Shown piece after piece: positions 51,946 to 62,577 of a stretch of 64,000 nt of DNA (the stretch's first letter is position 1; each line of letters starts with the position of its first letter). The notes beneath the pieces were generated by a model that made no database searches, was not told the DNA's origin, and was given only the letters and a program-made list of their open reading frames with translations. This DNA is from Triops longicaudatus (Eukaryota > Arthropoda > Branchiopoda > Notostraca > Triopsidae): assembly GCA_022885665.1 (NCBI GenBank), contig JAGQDJ010000031.1:620001-684000 (forward strand), written 5' to 3'. A program made the translations under genes and the position numbers.

Positions 51946-53121
51946 ATGTGGAAATTTCTACCTATCTGTGCTGCCATTCTTCTAGTCCAAGTAAGACAAC
52001 ATTATCTCTTGAATTTTACTTTCAATCACAAAACTACTTTAATTCACTGATCTGGGTAGCTAACTTACGTAAAATCAGAGGACAACGTTCCTGCAGCCAC
52101 AGTGGAGCCCGACATTTACTATGTAATTTCCGTCAGCTTTCGATGCTTCAGTATTTTCAAGAATACTTTCTTTTAGTTGAACGAGCAAGTGGACGATCTT
52201 CAAACTCAAATTTATATCTTATCTGGTGTATTCGGAGGAGTTTGCTTCTTTTTGCTTTGCGTTGTCGCCTTTCAGTGCGCAGCATTGCAATCGTGAGAAT
52301 TTCTTGTACTTCTTTTTTTTTTAAATAAAATAATAACGTTTGGTTTGTGCCGACATACGAACGAAGTACCATCTGAGTTTGCTTCACAGGATTAAGAAGT
52401 ACAGTAAGTCTGCACCAGGAGACAATGTGCCAAAAACCATTTCTGCTCAACGTGACAATCCAACTTTCCAAAATGGTCCCCAGGATATAGATGAGCTTTC
52501 AGTACGGGGATTCGCCCAGTATCCGAACTCGGAGGCTTCTGTCGCACAGCCGGTCCAAGATAGGTATGACTGTCATGATAAATATTTTTAAAGAAACCAA
52601 AAAAAAAAACATGTTTCTTTATCTCCACCACTGCTTCACAACAAAAGGTTCCGCACTCCGCGATATTACGACGAACGCAAACCAACTTCTGACACGTCCG
52701 TCGATTCCAGGTATCTCAATCTTCACAATAAAATCACAGAGAAACGGAAAATTTTAGCCCAGCCCTAATTAACTACTTCATGACGATTTTCTTATCTTGC
52801 ACGTTCTGGGTCTAGTATGCTTCCTTATGTCTTTAATTGACTTTATTTTCTCTTCTACTCTTGAACTTTTCATCACATGCTTGAAATTATTTGAAATATT
52901 TTAAATTTCAGAGTTTTTTTGTTTGCTTGACCAATGCTTCTCTACCATTTCAATGTTCCGGTTTCAGGTACGGACAACTGAATCAGGGAAATCTTGGTGG
53001 AAACCACAGTAAGAATTACCGAACCCAAAATAGCCAGTTGCCACGCGCTAATCCTGGGGCAAATAATCCTTCTCGGGCCAACTCGTCTCGTCCTTATGAT
53101 GACAGCTATGGATACTATTAA
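51946..53121 (+). CDS. Unrecognised type I membrane protein, cluster gene A (short ectodomain)
   Basis: I do not recognise this gene. Exons: 51946-51990, 52081-52122, 52177-52292, 52390-52563, 52648-52710, 52968-53121; phases agree; about 197 residues. Exon 1 is a signal peptide (MWKFLPICAAILLVQ) ending in phase 0. The ectodomain is tiny (DNVPAATVEPDIYY, then LNEQVDDLQTQ). One membrane helix follows: IYILSGVFGGVCFFLLCVV. The cytoplasmic tail of about 125 residues is rich in Asn, Gln, Pro, Ser and Tyr, includes RGFAQYP and RYYDERKPTS, and ends DDSYGYY. The membrane exon starts in phase 0, as in the next two genes. Here it is split right after the helix by an extra intron; exons 3 plus 4 (290 nt) correspond to single exons of 302 and 296 nt in genes B and C. 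A surface receptor or adaptor role is only a guess. Confidence 0.75.
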
Positions 53122-53334
53122 AAAGCAACAATCTAATTAATTACGAATAAGTCTGAATAATTATTTAAGGAAAATGGCTATCCCTACATGTCGAGAAAAG
53201 TGTTGGAAAACTATGTAATTCCGATCGCCCAGTGCATCGATTCGACTTTTGTATTTGGCTTCAATGAGTGTTTGAGCGAGAAGCTTTGATTTGTAAGTTT
53301 GAATCCGAGTTCAGTTAGGGAGCGAATAAATTTC

Positions 53335-53340
53335 CGGTTG
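53335..53340 (+). terminator. Polyadenylation signal candidate, cluster gene A
   Basis: AATAAA about 214 bases after the stop of gene A. No nearer canonical hexamer was seen. Confidence 0.35.
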
Positions 53341-54081
53341 AGCTAAGACCTGAGCCTGCGTTAATTAGATGGAGCTCAAGCCAAGTTTGTTTTGCTTTCG
53401 AGCTTTGTACTTTGCTCCAAATTTTAATTGCGTAGCCTAACTTGTAGAAAAATACTAAAGTGGAACAGAACATTTGCATTCAATGACACGATGGTTTTAC
53501 AGACCATTCGAGATTGCCTTTCCTAGTCAGTAATACAACGACAGTCATGTAAGAGGCAGTTAATTGGTTAAAATCTTTGGAACGATTTGATAACAGACGA
53601 CCGTTTGACGTGTTCTACTGAAATACTGAAGTTTCCGAGTTCGAAATTCTCGAAGTATTATCGAATACGTTTATGATTGTGACGCTTTTTAGCAATTACG
53701 AAAATTGCAGCGGTAAGTTACATTCGACGATTCTGACCTTGCTAACCAGTTTTCGAATGGTCTAATGGTCTTACGTATTCCGTTTGCTGTTTTTTTTCAG
53801 AATTTGTTAGTTTCATTCGAACATTTCCTGAACTACTTTACTTTTAGATGTATGCAATGCAAAGACAATGAAATTTTTTTTTCAGAAACTCTTAGCTTAG
53901 TAGAAAACTTACCGTCGGATTTGTCACAGTGAAAAACTTTGCACTTATTAGAATGACAAATACAGTTTATATATTCCGTATATAGAATGGTTGCTGTAGA
54001 AATGCGTTCTAAACTTTACACGCAAAGTCTGGTCGAATAGAACTATTTTTTTTATTAGAGAATCACCGGTCGAGGATAAAA
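53341..54081. other. Intergenic region between cluster genes A and B
   Basis: AT-rich, without open frames or repeats of note. It must contain the gene B promoter if the genes are transcribed separately. Confidence 0.5.
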
Positions 54082-56146
54082 ATGGACTTTCTAGGGACAC
54101 TCCCTTTCATTCGAAACCGAATTACGCATGGATTAATCATCTTCAGCCTGCTGCAAGTACGAAAAAAGCTATGAAGTTTAAATAAATAAACACAATTTAA
54201 GTAAAGTCGTTTAAACTAATGTCAGGTGATGGGAACGAACGTAATAGCGCAACGTGACGACGCATCTCAAATAGGAAATGGTACGGGGAGTAGTACGTTC
54301 CAAAGTTACGACAGTAATATTGGTAATTAGCATGAGTTTACTCCATACCGAAACAAGAACAGCTAAAAATAATGAGAACAATTATTCTTTAATCCAAGCT
54401 TTTGAAATTAAATAAAAATTTCCACTAATACACGTATAATACAGCCCACTAATACAGCCCTTGAGGCTTTACGCTTGTTCCAATACTTGATCAAACTATA
54501 ATTTGATACTGTTACTTACCGTAAGCTATAGGTAATTAGGAGGTAATTGGCAATAGTTGGATCAGTAAGGTAACGTATTATTTAGAATAGCTTAAATACG
54601 TTTCTAAGAGCTTCAAAGTAGGTTTATTATATCACAGTAACGTGCGGATTTTGGTGATGGACACTAATACAGCAATAAAAAAAAACTCTCCACAGATACT
54701 TCTACGAGCTTCTCAAGTTTGATGCCACAAATATCCACGGAGTCAAATGCGTTACTGTTTTCTACAGAAAACATATCTACGTTGGAAGTCTCCGAGTCCA
54801 TTACGAATTCAACGGGTAATTTTACTATCTTGTAAACAAACATTGTATAAGTTAAAATCACATATACTTCAGAGGTACCAAACACAACAACGGTTATTAC
54901 TGCGGAAACTTCAGGTAATAATTTTGGGTATACTCCACTTGTTTCCATATATGTGGTCTACAGCTTTCGAAGAAGGAAAAGTACACCTGTCTCCTCAAAT
55001 AGTTTTCCGCAGATTACGCCAATTACCTGAGAAGATAAACATAATGTGTAAGTCTTCTTTTTCCCAGAGTTCCAAACTTCGATTTCAAGTACGGAGAAGG
55101 TAACTCCTGGTCCGATTTTCAATACGACATCCGCCGATAATGCAACATGGACTACAGCATCACCCACTTCAATAGGTAAGCTTACGTGTAATAATTCATA
55201 GTAAAATTGAACTGCAGTTTAAAGTTAGCTAACCATCTATTACCCACTAAAAATGATACATTATTTTAATAATAGAACAGAACCAATATGTAACAGAACC
55301 AATTTCAAAAACAACCGCTACAGTCCCCGATTCGACTGAAACAGGACATCCAAATTCTCACTCCATGACAGAAAACACGTCAACGACCTATTCGTTGATC
55401 ACAATAAATACTAGTACTTCTGTGCCACCAACGTTTGATTTCTCTCTAGAGCAAGTACGCTAAGTCTAAACAACTTTTATACTGAGAGAAATGCAATAGT
55501 GCTTAAAGAAAACGTGTTGTAACAGTTCTCACAGATTGCGACGCAGCTCGCGCAAACCGAGTACCAACTAAACATCATTACAGGGGTCTACTTAGGAATC
55601 GCTTTCATTTTGGTGACGATTGTAATCTGTAACAGTATTGCCATTCGTTCGATTAAGCAATCGCTTTCTGAAACCTTGACCGATGTAGCCGAAAACAAAA
55701 AACGTCCTCGTGACTATACGAATTCCGGCATTGACAGAACTTCACATATTCTCCCATATTCAAATAATAATGGGGAAAGTCCAGAAGATTACTATCAATT
55801 CCCTTACTTAGGAAGCCAGAACCCAGCCACGGGAAGGTAAATATTTCTTCGTAATAAAAATTTTTAAATTTCTTAGACTCAAGTTTGGAATTGTAACATC
55901 CCTCTAAAACTTTACTGGTTCCAGGTCAATTTACAACAATTTTCCAATGCCACAGAACAGGTTAGTAAGACAGATACTCACGTGAACTGAACATATCATG
56001 CATTACTACTATTTCACAGGTTTAACTACCTTAATCCAAAAAATCAGAAAAGCTTACATGCACCGCCAAGTACTGCGCATCCCATTTCGACAAGAAATCG
56101 CGAATTTTACGACGCTTACCATCACGAATGGAACGCCACTAATTAA
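54082..56146 (+). CDS. Unrecognised mucin-like type I membrane protein, cluster gene B
   Basis: This is a paralogue of genes A and C. Exons: 54082-54156, 54226-54322, 54696-54815, 54873-54914, 55068-55175, 55276-55454, 55535-55836, 55925-55960, 56020-56146; every junction keeps phase; about 361 residues. Exon 1 gives a signal or anchor segment (HGLIIFSLLQ) ending in phase 0. Exons 2-6 encode a Thr/Ser-rich ectodomain with many N-x-S/T sites (NSTG, NTTT, NTTS, NATW, NTST). Exons 3-5 are phase 1-1 cassettes that can be skipped or duplicated without shifting frame. Exon 7 starts in phase 0 with IATQLAQTEYQLNIITGVYL, the juxtamembrane and membrane module shared with A and C, then SIAIRSIKQSLSETL. 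The tail is Tyr/Asn/Pro-rich and ends HHEWNATN. The architecture suggests a heavily O-glycosylated surface protein; function unknown. Confidence 0.75.
54915..55067 (+). other. Intron of gene B with an open, Ser/Thr-containing read-through frame
   Basis: From exon 4 the frame continues open through the intron: GNNFGYTPLVSIYVVYSFRR, then RKSTPVSSNSFPQITPIT and a TGA at about 55028. Retaining this intron would yield a short protein without the membrane module. It may alternatively be a decayed ectodomain cassette. Acceptors inside it do not restore the phase 1 pattern, so I did not include it in the model. Confidence 0.35.
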
Positions 56147-56247
56147 TATGTCAATCTCAAACAATCTTACTACCTTAGCTTATGCCTTTCTTCTGGCACC
56201 AAACTTACTGTTATTCCCAACGCATAATTTATGGAACAGAATTTGAA

Positions 56248-56253
56248 AATAAA
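56248..56253 (+). terminator. Polyadenylation signal candidate, cluster gene B
   Basis: AATAAA about 100 bases after the gene B stop at 56144-56146. Confidence 0.45.
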
Positions 56254-57697
56254 GCTGATCCAACAGTCAATGGTAATCTCTCCTGGTCAGCACATGTTCT
56301 AGCCCATAGGCTATATGGAGTATAACTCTCCAAATCGGTACACTTGACTTTTTTTTTGGTACTATTACAAAGGTTTCACAAAAGTCTCTAGCGAATTTTT
56401 CAAGAATATTATTTTAATGTTGCCTACAACAAATATTAATTATTGTTCCCGCGAGTGCCGTCTTAACTTGTCCACGCGCTTATGACACTGGGGAACAGGG
56501 AATATCTTCTTTGCCACGAATTATTGGAACACAAAGAACCCAAGTCCTTAGCTTATTTGATAATTTGATGTATTGTCACGTTCTATATCTTTTTATGCTA
56601 ACTCTCACTTATTGTTACAACAATCAAATTTTACATTGAAGAAACGGAACTGGCTTAACAGAAGGTCAGAAAGGAACTAACTATTACAAGCTGGGTGCAG
56701 GGGATTTCATTCTTGCTAATAATGAATCTTAAGATTCATCGTTGGGTGGCTACAAAATTTAACTGTTGGGCAACAATGAACGCCACAGTATTTTACTACC
56801 ACAGGGACCATACAGGGGAAATTAAATCTTAATTTACACGTCTGGGTTTATTCTCAAAATTTCTATATAGTAAGGGTATTCATAGGAAAATAGGAGAAAA
56901 TAGGAGAAATAGCTCGTTAGAGAAAATCCCTTCCGGCTTCGTCCGGAACAATTATAGCATGTAGTAAACTTAGTTGTTTTTCTAGGAAAATAACTACGGT
57001 TACTCTGAGGAAACTTTTTGTTGAAAAGGAGTAAAATGTGCTCACAAGGAATAATACGAGTAAAGCAAGCATTATAAAGTCAAGACAATATCTTGTCCCT
57101 TTAAACAAGGTCGGTAATAGATGATAAAACTGGAGTACATATGATCGGTATCAATGATGCACACATTCCTTTGATTTACAGATCTCCTTCCTTCGTCGGA
57201 GGAATCCGTCAAATTCTTTTCCAAACTCTTTCAATGTCACAAAGACATTTACTTGCACACAATAAAAATTATAGAAAACAAATGTTCATGAGTTGCATCT
57301 TTAAATTACTTCAGGACGCATGAAAGATGTGTGTACAAGGAATGATTTGCGCCACAACACATGATTCGCACCACTTCCTTCACCCTGAAAGTTTTATCTA
57401 ACTGGCTAAAGGCGAATTGCTCGAAGGAGTTGCGGTGCTAGTCACTCCGTATACACACGCTTTAATGGAATTTTAAAGACGTCGCTGGATTACAGATTAC
57501 GAGCACCACGTCTGCGTTCAAGAGAATTCATTCATAAGAAAGGAGGAAAAGTAAAGGCTGCCATTATTTACATTAAGATACCGAAAATGGCGCAGCACTG
57601 ATACGGTGTAGTTATCATTCGCGCGACAACGGCAGAGATACATCTATCTGTAGTCGTTTTATTCGTGTTCAACCGCTGCAAAAAGTGACAGTGAAGA
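56254..57697. other. Intergenic region between cluster genes B and C
   Basis: 1.4 kb without a supportable gene. A short A/G-rich run of three ATAGGA(G)AAA-like units lies near 56881-56912. No trace of a decayed fourth paralogue was recognised. Confidence 0.5.
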
Positions 57698-59160
57698 ATG
57701 GTTCCGGTTCGAAGGAATACAAGCCTTTACAGGCCTATAAATGTCATAACGATCGAAGTTTTTCTTATCGGCCTATTACAGGTATAATTAAGTCATGTTC
57801 ACTAAAGTAGCACAGCGGAAAGTTTTTCTGAGAAAAGTATTTTAATTAGGTTGCAATTACAAAAGTAGAATTAAAGAAGGAACCCTTGCAGGAAAGAGAT
57901 GAAAATGCAGGAAACTACTCAAATGCAAATAAAAATTTTGCTTGGTCACGTATAATTGTGACTTCCTACATTACGACTAATGAAACAACCACCGCTATAC
58001 CGACTAACAGTACTTCTGAATCGACAACTGTGTCGAATTTAACGAGCTCTATGAAAACTACAAGTGAAAATATCTCCAGTACCACGCAAAAGTCCACCAA
58101 TTACGACAACTCTAGAGACAATTACTACGACAATGACATTTTCAACTACCAACGCGACACCATCAACACCACCAACATCTGTATCGTCCTTCTCGAGTGA
58201 AACTACGCCAACTAGCACAGAAAATACAAGTACGGTGTCTCAATTTAGTACCTGGTCATCTGTGACAGCTTCGACAAATTTGGAGACTACCACGTCGACT
58301 ACCACGTCAACTACAACGTCTGCAAATACCTACACGACAATATACAGCAATGGGACGACTCAACCGAGTCCCACAGCGGCACTAAATACTGAAACTCCGA
58401 CATCAGAACCCACACCCAGCTCTGAGCAAGTAGGCTGGAATTCAATAAAATTATTTCCAAGAAACCTGCCTAAATTAACAAATGACACAAATGATTTACG
58501 CAGTTACAGCACAAAATCGCGATGCTTCAGTACCACTTTAATACAGTCGCTGGCGTCTATGGAGGCGTAGGGTTCATTATGGTAGCAATCGTCGCGTTTA
58601 ACTGCTACACGATCCATTCTATGAGAGCTTTCACCAAATGTAGCATCAAGGAGTTATTTAAAACGAAGCGAACTATCCCCCTAAGTCCAAACCAAGAAGT
58701 TAACGCGACGTTAGCAAATCGGGGTTTCGCAAAGTATACAGGACAAAACCAGCGTCCCAGGTCTCCGGCTTTACGAATTAGGCCACAGGACGGAAAAGGG
58801 TAAGCGTTAACCATAATTAAAGCCGCAATAGCTTACACCGTAATATGGTAAAACTTTCATTTCCAAACAGACAACATGGCGCTGAAGACAACTACGACTA
58901 TCAACCGTCTACTAACAGGTAAAAAACTTACAAATAAAATTAAGAATGTCTGTCGAAACAGCTGGGACCATTTTTCTTTCATAAGATTTTACAAGCGGAA
59001 TCCGTACGACTATAACAGCTACCAAGGAAACCCTTCTCGTCAGGGCTCCAATCGGAATGCGGAAGGAACTCAGGAATATGCGCTTTATCAAAATCCACAA
59101 AGCAACTATGATGGCTTATCGCCACTCCAAATATTTCTGATTTCAATTCTTACTAAATGA
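57698..59160 (+). CDS. Unrecognised mucin-like type I membrane protein, cluster gene C
   Basis: This is a paralogue of A and B. Exons: 57698-57781, 57850-58063, 58116-58429, 58504-58799, 58871-58918, 58986-59160; about 376 residues. Exon 1 has a hydrophobic end (VITIEVFLIGLLQ) and stops in phase 0. Exons 2-3 encode a Thr/Ser-rich ectodomain with N-glycosylation sites and a TTTSTTTSTTTS run built from three 12-nt units. Exon 4 starts in phase 0 with LQHKIAMLQYHFNTVAGVYG, then GVGFIMVAIVAFNCYTIHSM, the membrane module of the family. The tail shares RGFAKY with RGFAQY of gene A and has DNYDYQP and NPYDYNSYQGNPSRQG. The 58063/58116 junction is inferred: two Thr-rich frames meet here, and a 52-nt intron (GTGAAA..TCTAG) in phase 1 joins them. 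A frameshift is the alternative. Function unknown. Confidence 0.7.
58285..58320 (+). repeat. Three-copy 12-nt coding repeat (TTTS)
   Basis: GACTACCACGTC occurs twice, followed by AACTACAACGTC. This encodes the Thr-Thr-Thr-Ser run in the gene C ectodomain. Short in-frame repeats of this kind commonly vary in number within mucin-like genes. Confidence 0.7.
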
Positions 59161-59183
59161 CACTACTTTAACCATGTAATTTG

Positions 59184-59189
59184 AATAAA
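59184..59189 (+). terminator. Polyadenylation signal candidate, cluster gene C
   Basis: AATAAA only 23 bases after the gene C stop, followed at once by a genomic A-run. This implies a very short 3' untranslated region. Confidence 0.5.
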
Positions 59190-61901
59190 TGAAAAAAAAA
59201 AACTAAACTACAAGACACGGCCAGCAGTATTTCAGCGTGACTTAAAACTTGTATGAATAAACTGGGCTTGTTGAACTATTTTTCAGTCTCGCAGGTCTTT
59301 TTTGTTTTCGCTGAAATCAGTTCACGGGAATCACGAAACAATAAAATTTGTGTTACACATATTAAACTCCCTAACTCGTTATAATATTAAATTTTCTTAT
59401 TAGTCTTCACACTATGCATGGGATTTGATTATAACTATTTTACTATAATTAAACATTTTTCCAAATTATGTGTTACTTTACAAATGCAATCAAATTCTAA
59501 TGTAATCAATACTTTTTTAAAAATGTGTAGTTGGAACGTAATAGTACAAATTTTAAATTAAACTTAATTATAATGTTATGTTAGTCTTCTTTGTATAAAT
59601 TATCCAGCACTGGTACGCACCGTTCGTAAAGTGTATAATACCAAATACAGCACAAGTACCAGCATTGGGCTGTGCGGATCCGTGCTACAAGCTTCACGAG
59701 TCCGTCGCTAGAGGACAAAAGCGAGTCTTAGACGAAGTGAAAACACGAACTTCCCTTGCATTTACAAACTTCTTTCCAATTCACACTCATGAGCTTGCTA
59801 TTTCAACCTTCCTATTTTACATAACAATAACAGAATAAATTATATTTTAAAAATTGAAAACGAAAACACAAACAAACACGTAACCATGAGTTTTCCCAAT
59901 TCTTTAAGCGACGTCCTTTTTACACACCGTAACAAACGAGGGAAATAATTAAGAAGTGAAATATGAATGACGAAACACAATTATACTTAGCACTGAATTA
60001 AACATCCTAAACAATTGGTATACGAACAGACAAAAATGAATCTGAAATAGATGTATGAACCGACTCTCAGATCGTTTCTGAACATACACATTGACATTTT
60101 CCTAGCGTTTTCTCCCTTAACGTTGCGACATAGCGTATTATCATGGCATTTGTTTCAATATGACGTAATCACGATATTGGACACTAATAAAAATGTCCGT
60201 GCAGTTCTGCTAAAAGAGCTATAGTGTAGGAGACAAGTGTGTAAACGGTGGACGCCGCGGTTTCTGGCATGCCCGTGAAATACATTAATACATTGCCAGA
60301 AACAGATTTCAATCTTTCTCTTTTTTAACTACCATTCCCACTTTCTTAGACATGCAAACTTCAAAAGTTCCAAATAAATAATATCCAAAACCTGAATGAC
60401 ACAAAAGCAATTGAAACAAAGGCACTTGACCATGAAACTTATTTCACGTATAACACTGTAGCATACAGTCTAGTCTTGAAATCAGCTCCTCACGTAAAGG
60501 AACGAATACTGATTTCATAATTAACCAACAACCTTTTCAGTGACAGACTGTTCGAATTATTACGAGCCAAATCTCTAATCCTTATTTTTCACCTTGTGCT
60601 CACGACTATAGAAAAGCTGCATGTAATTTAGATTTCTTGCCAATTAATTGCCAATGTTGAATCAGAAACTCTACAATCATGCAAGAGGACATTCAGTGCA
60701 TTTTTGTTGGCAAGACAGCAAGTTTAATGTTCTTAATCAATAGCATACGTGTAGGCCACATTTAAGGTAGATGCCATAAAGTAAAAAAAGCTACAAATGC
60801 ATGTAGAAAAGCTCCTTTTCTTACAGCAATGTCAAACTACCGTCAATAATCCCAACATTTGAGATTGTTTCTTGCTTTTGTTCCTTTTACAGCATCAGTT
60901 GGTGCTATTTCCGTAACTTTACCTGACAACAGCTACCTGAAACAAGCCACTGAGCCGTATTACCGAACGATCAAAGTAATACGGAGTTTTTTCCAGCTCT
61001 TTTCGTCTAAATGCTAACTTCCGTAAGTGCGATATTAGCATAAAGCCTTTTATGCGTCCATCCTCAGACATTAAAAAGCTTCATCCGACATAATAATACA
61101 GAATAATAATAAAAATGGGGATCTATAGAAGGACTCTCAACATCCAGCCCATGTCGCCTAGCAAGGGCAGGTGGAAATGAGCGGGGCGTTCGTCTGTATG
61201 GTCCACACGGGGCTTCCTAATCAAGTTTCCTCAGGTGCAACGGTCCAATTGCCGTCCCCAGAAGGAGGAGCTCTCTGTTCTACCACCACACGTTGTATAC
61301 CTTACCAAATAGAAAAACTTACTCATATAAGGCCATTGCGTTAAGTATACCCATAGTTTCTACTATACCCCCACCACTGTCGTCCTCATAAGGGAGGGTA
61401 GGTGGAGGGACTTGTTTGCTTTGATTCACGCACGGAAGTCTTTCCAGATTTCTTACCTGAGCAGCCCCTTGTGGCGAAGAAGAAGTACCAAAAGTCAACT
61501 ACTACGCTGTTGGATTCCTTAGGAGAGATAACTCTGACTAAGCGTGGCGGCAGGTTTCTCAGCCCGTGTCTTCCAACAGTTGTCCACCCGTGTTATGTAT
61601 TGTACTATACTCAGGAATTACACACCACTTCGTCAAGACGCTCCTTCAGAGGATTCCTTGCACGAATCGAGTCCTTGCCAAGTGCCGTTACGTTAATGAG
61701 ACTTGTTATACAGGGTTATTAAATCTTCTAAACATTACGATCAGTAAACTCGAGTTAAGCTGTGTTGAATATATTAGTGCTTTTTTACCACATTTGAAGA
61801 GCATTATCTGTGCAATATTTAATAAAATTGTGAAAATAGTTGTGAAGATACAGTTAACACAGTGCAGTTATAAAACCGTGTCTGACTTGGCGTATGAAAC
61901 T
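59190..61901. other. Intergenic region right of the membrane-protein cluster
   Basis: No gene supported. A 106-codon frame at 61402-61722 (+) and the upstream part of a frame from 61566 look incidental or belong to the 5' untranslated region of the gene starting at 61902. The interval 61180-61570 is less AT-rich than the rest and could be promoter-proximal. Confidence 0.45.
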
Positions 61902-62088
61902 ATGGATTTAACTAGTCGACGTTTCATGGATTCCGTGACGTCTGAAAGCATAATGGTTGACAACTTGGCATCCACAGCTGCTAATCCGGGGTCAATTCCC
62001 CATAATAACAATAATTCTGCGGCGGAATTGCGTCTTCGCCCTGCGAAAGCAGTATTTTCGATTCGGAGTTTAGTTGAAGAACAAACGG
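61902..62088 (+). CDS. Candidate N-terminal exon with EH1-like motif (transcription factor?)
   Basis: ATG at 61902 (context AAACTATGG) opens MDLTSRRFMDSVTSESIMVD and runs 62 codons to a strong donor (ACGG|GTAAGAA) in phase 1. Near its end it has AKAVFSIRSLVEE. This resembles the engrailed-homology-1 (Groucho-binding) motif F-x-I-x-x-(I/L), which sits close to the N-terminus in several homeobox (for example EMX, GBX) and T-box proteins. NNNNSAA and a polar composition also fit a regulatory protein. The frame is open further upstream to 61566, but that part is Cys/Ile-rich and unlike this one. The DNA-binding domain is not in view, so the family is not assigned. Confidence 0.4.
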
Positions 62089-62458
62089 GTAAGAATGAAA
62101 TAACCTTTTGAATTTTGTTTTTCTCGCGTAGACAAGTTTTTTTCCCGACGGAATTTCGAAGTACCGGCGGGAAAGCGAAAGTTACACATGAACTCAAAGC
62201 GCGTAACAAAGTCTTCATTTATCACTATAATCCGAAGGGTTAACGATATGGGAGCGTCTTGTGAGATAAGTTACGGTCGTTAGACAATAATAATAAATAA
62301 ATCGTGATATGTAATGTTATGACGTTTAGTACTCTTTTTGAAGAGAATTTTTCGCAAGAGTCTTCATGGAAGACAATGAGGGAATGAAATATTGAGTTCT
62401 TCCAAGTATGGCGTCATTTTGTTAATCTATCTATTTAAAAAGCCTTCTTGGCTCAAAG

Positions 62459-62577
62459 TTAATGTCCCCGGCTCCTGGCCTATGGACCCTTTGCAACCCG
62501 GGCCAGGAAATTGGCTCGCCGCGGGAGGCGCGCACGAGCTTCTTTTTTACGCCCCGTTTTTCTCCATTCGCACAGCA
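62459..62577 (+). CDS. Candidate second exon of the EH1-motif gene
   Basis: A local GC-rich island has acceptor TGGCTCAAAG and donor ACAGCA|GTGAGT. It enters in phase 1, as exon 61902-62088 leaves, and exits in phase 0. It encodes VNVPGSWPMDPLQPGPGNWL then AAGGAHELLFYAPFFSIRTA, which is Pro/Gly-rich and typical of the low-complexity region before a DNA-binding domain. A second open frame with the same borders exists. Support is phase, splice consensus and composition only. Confidence 0.35.

Noticed and set aside
54747..55103. 118-codon plus-strand frame over gene B
   Set aside because: It runs through introns in another frame and ignores splice sites supported by three paralogues.
54664..55167. 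Minus-strand frames of 94 and 69 codons over gene B
   Set aside because: They are antisense shadows of Thr/Ser codons; the plus-strand exons with matching phases explain the sequence.
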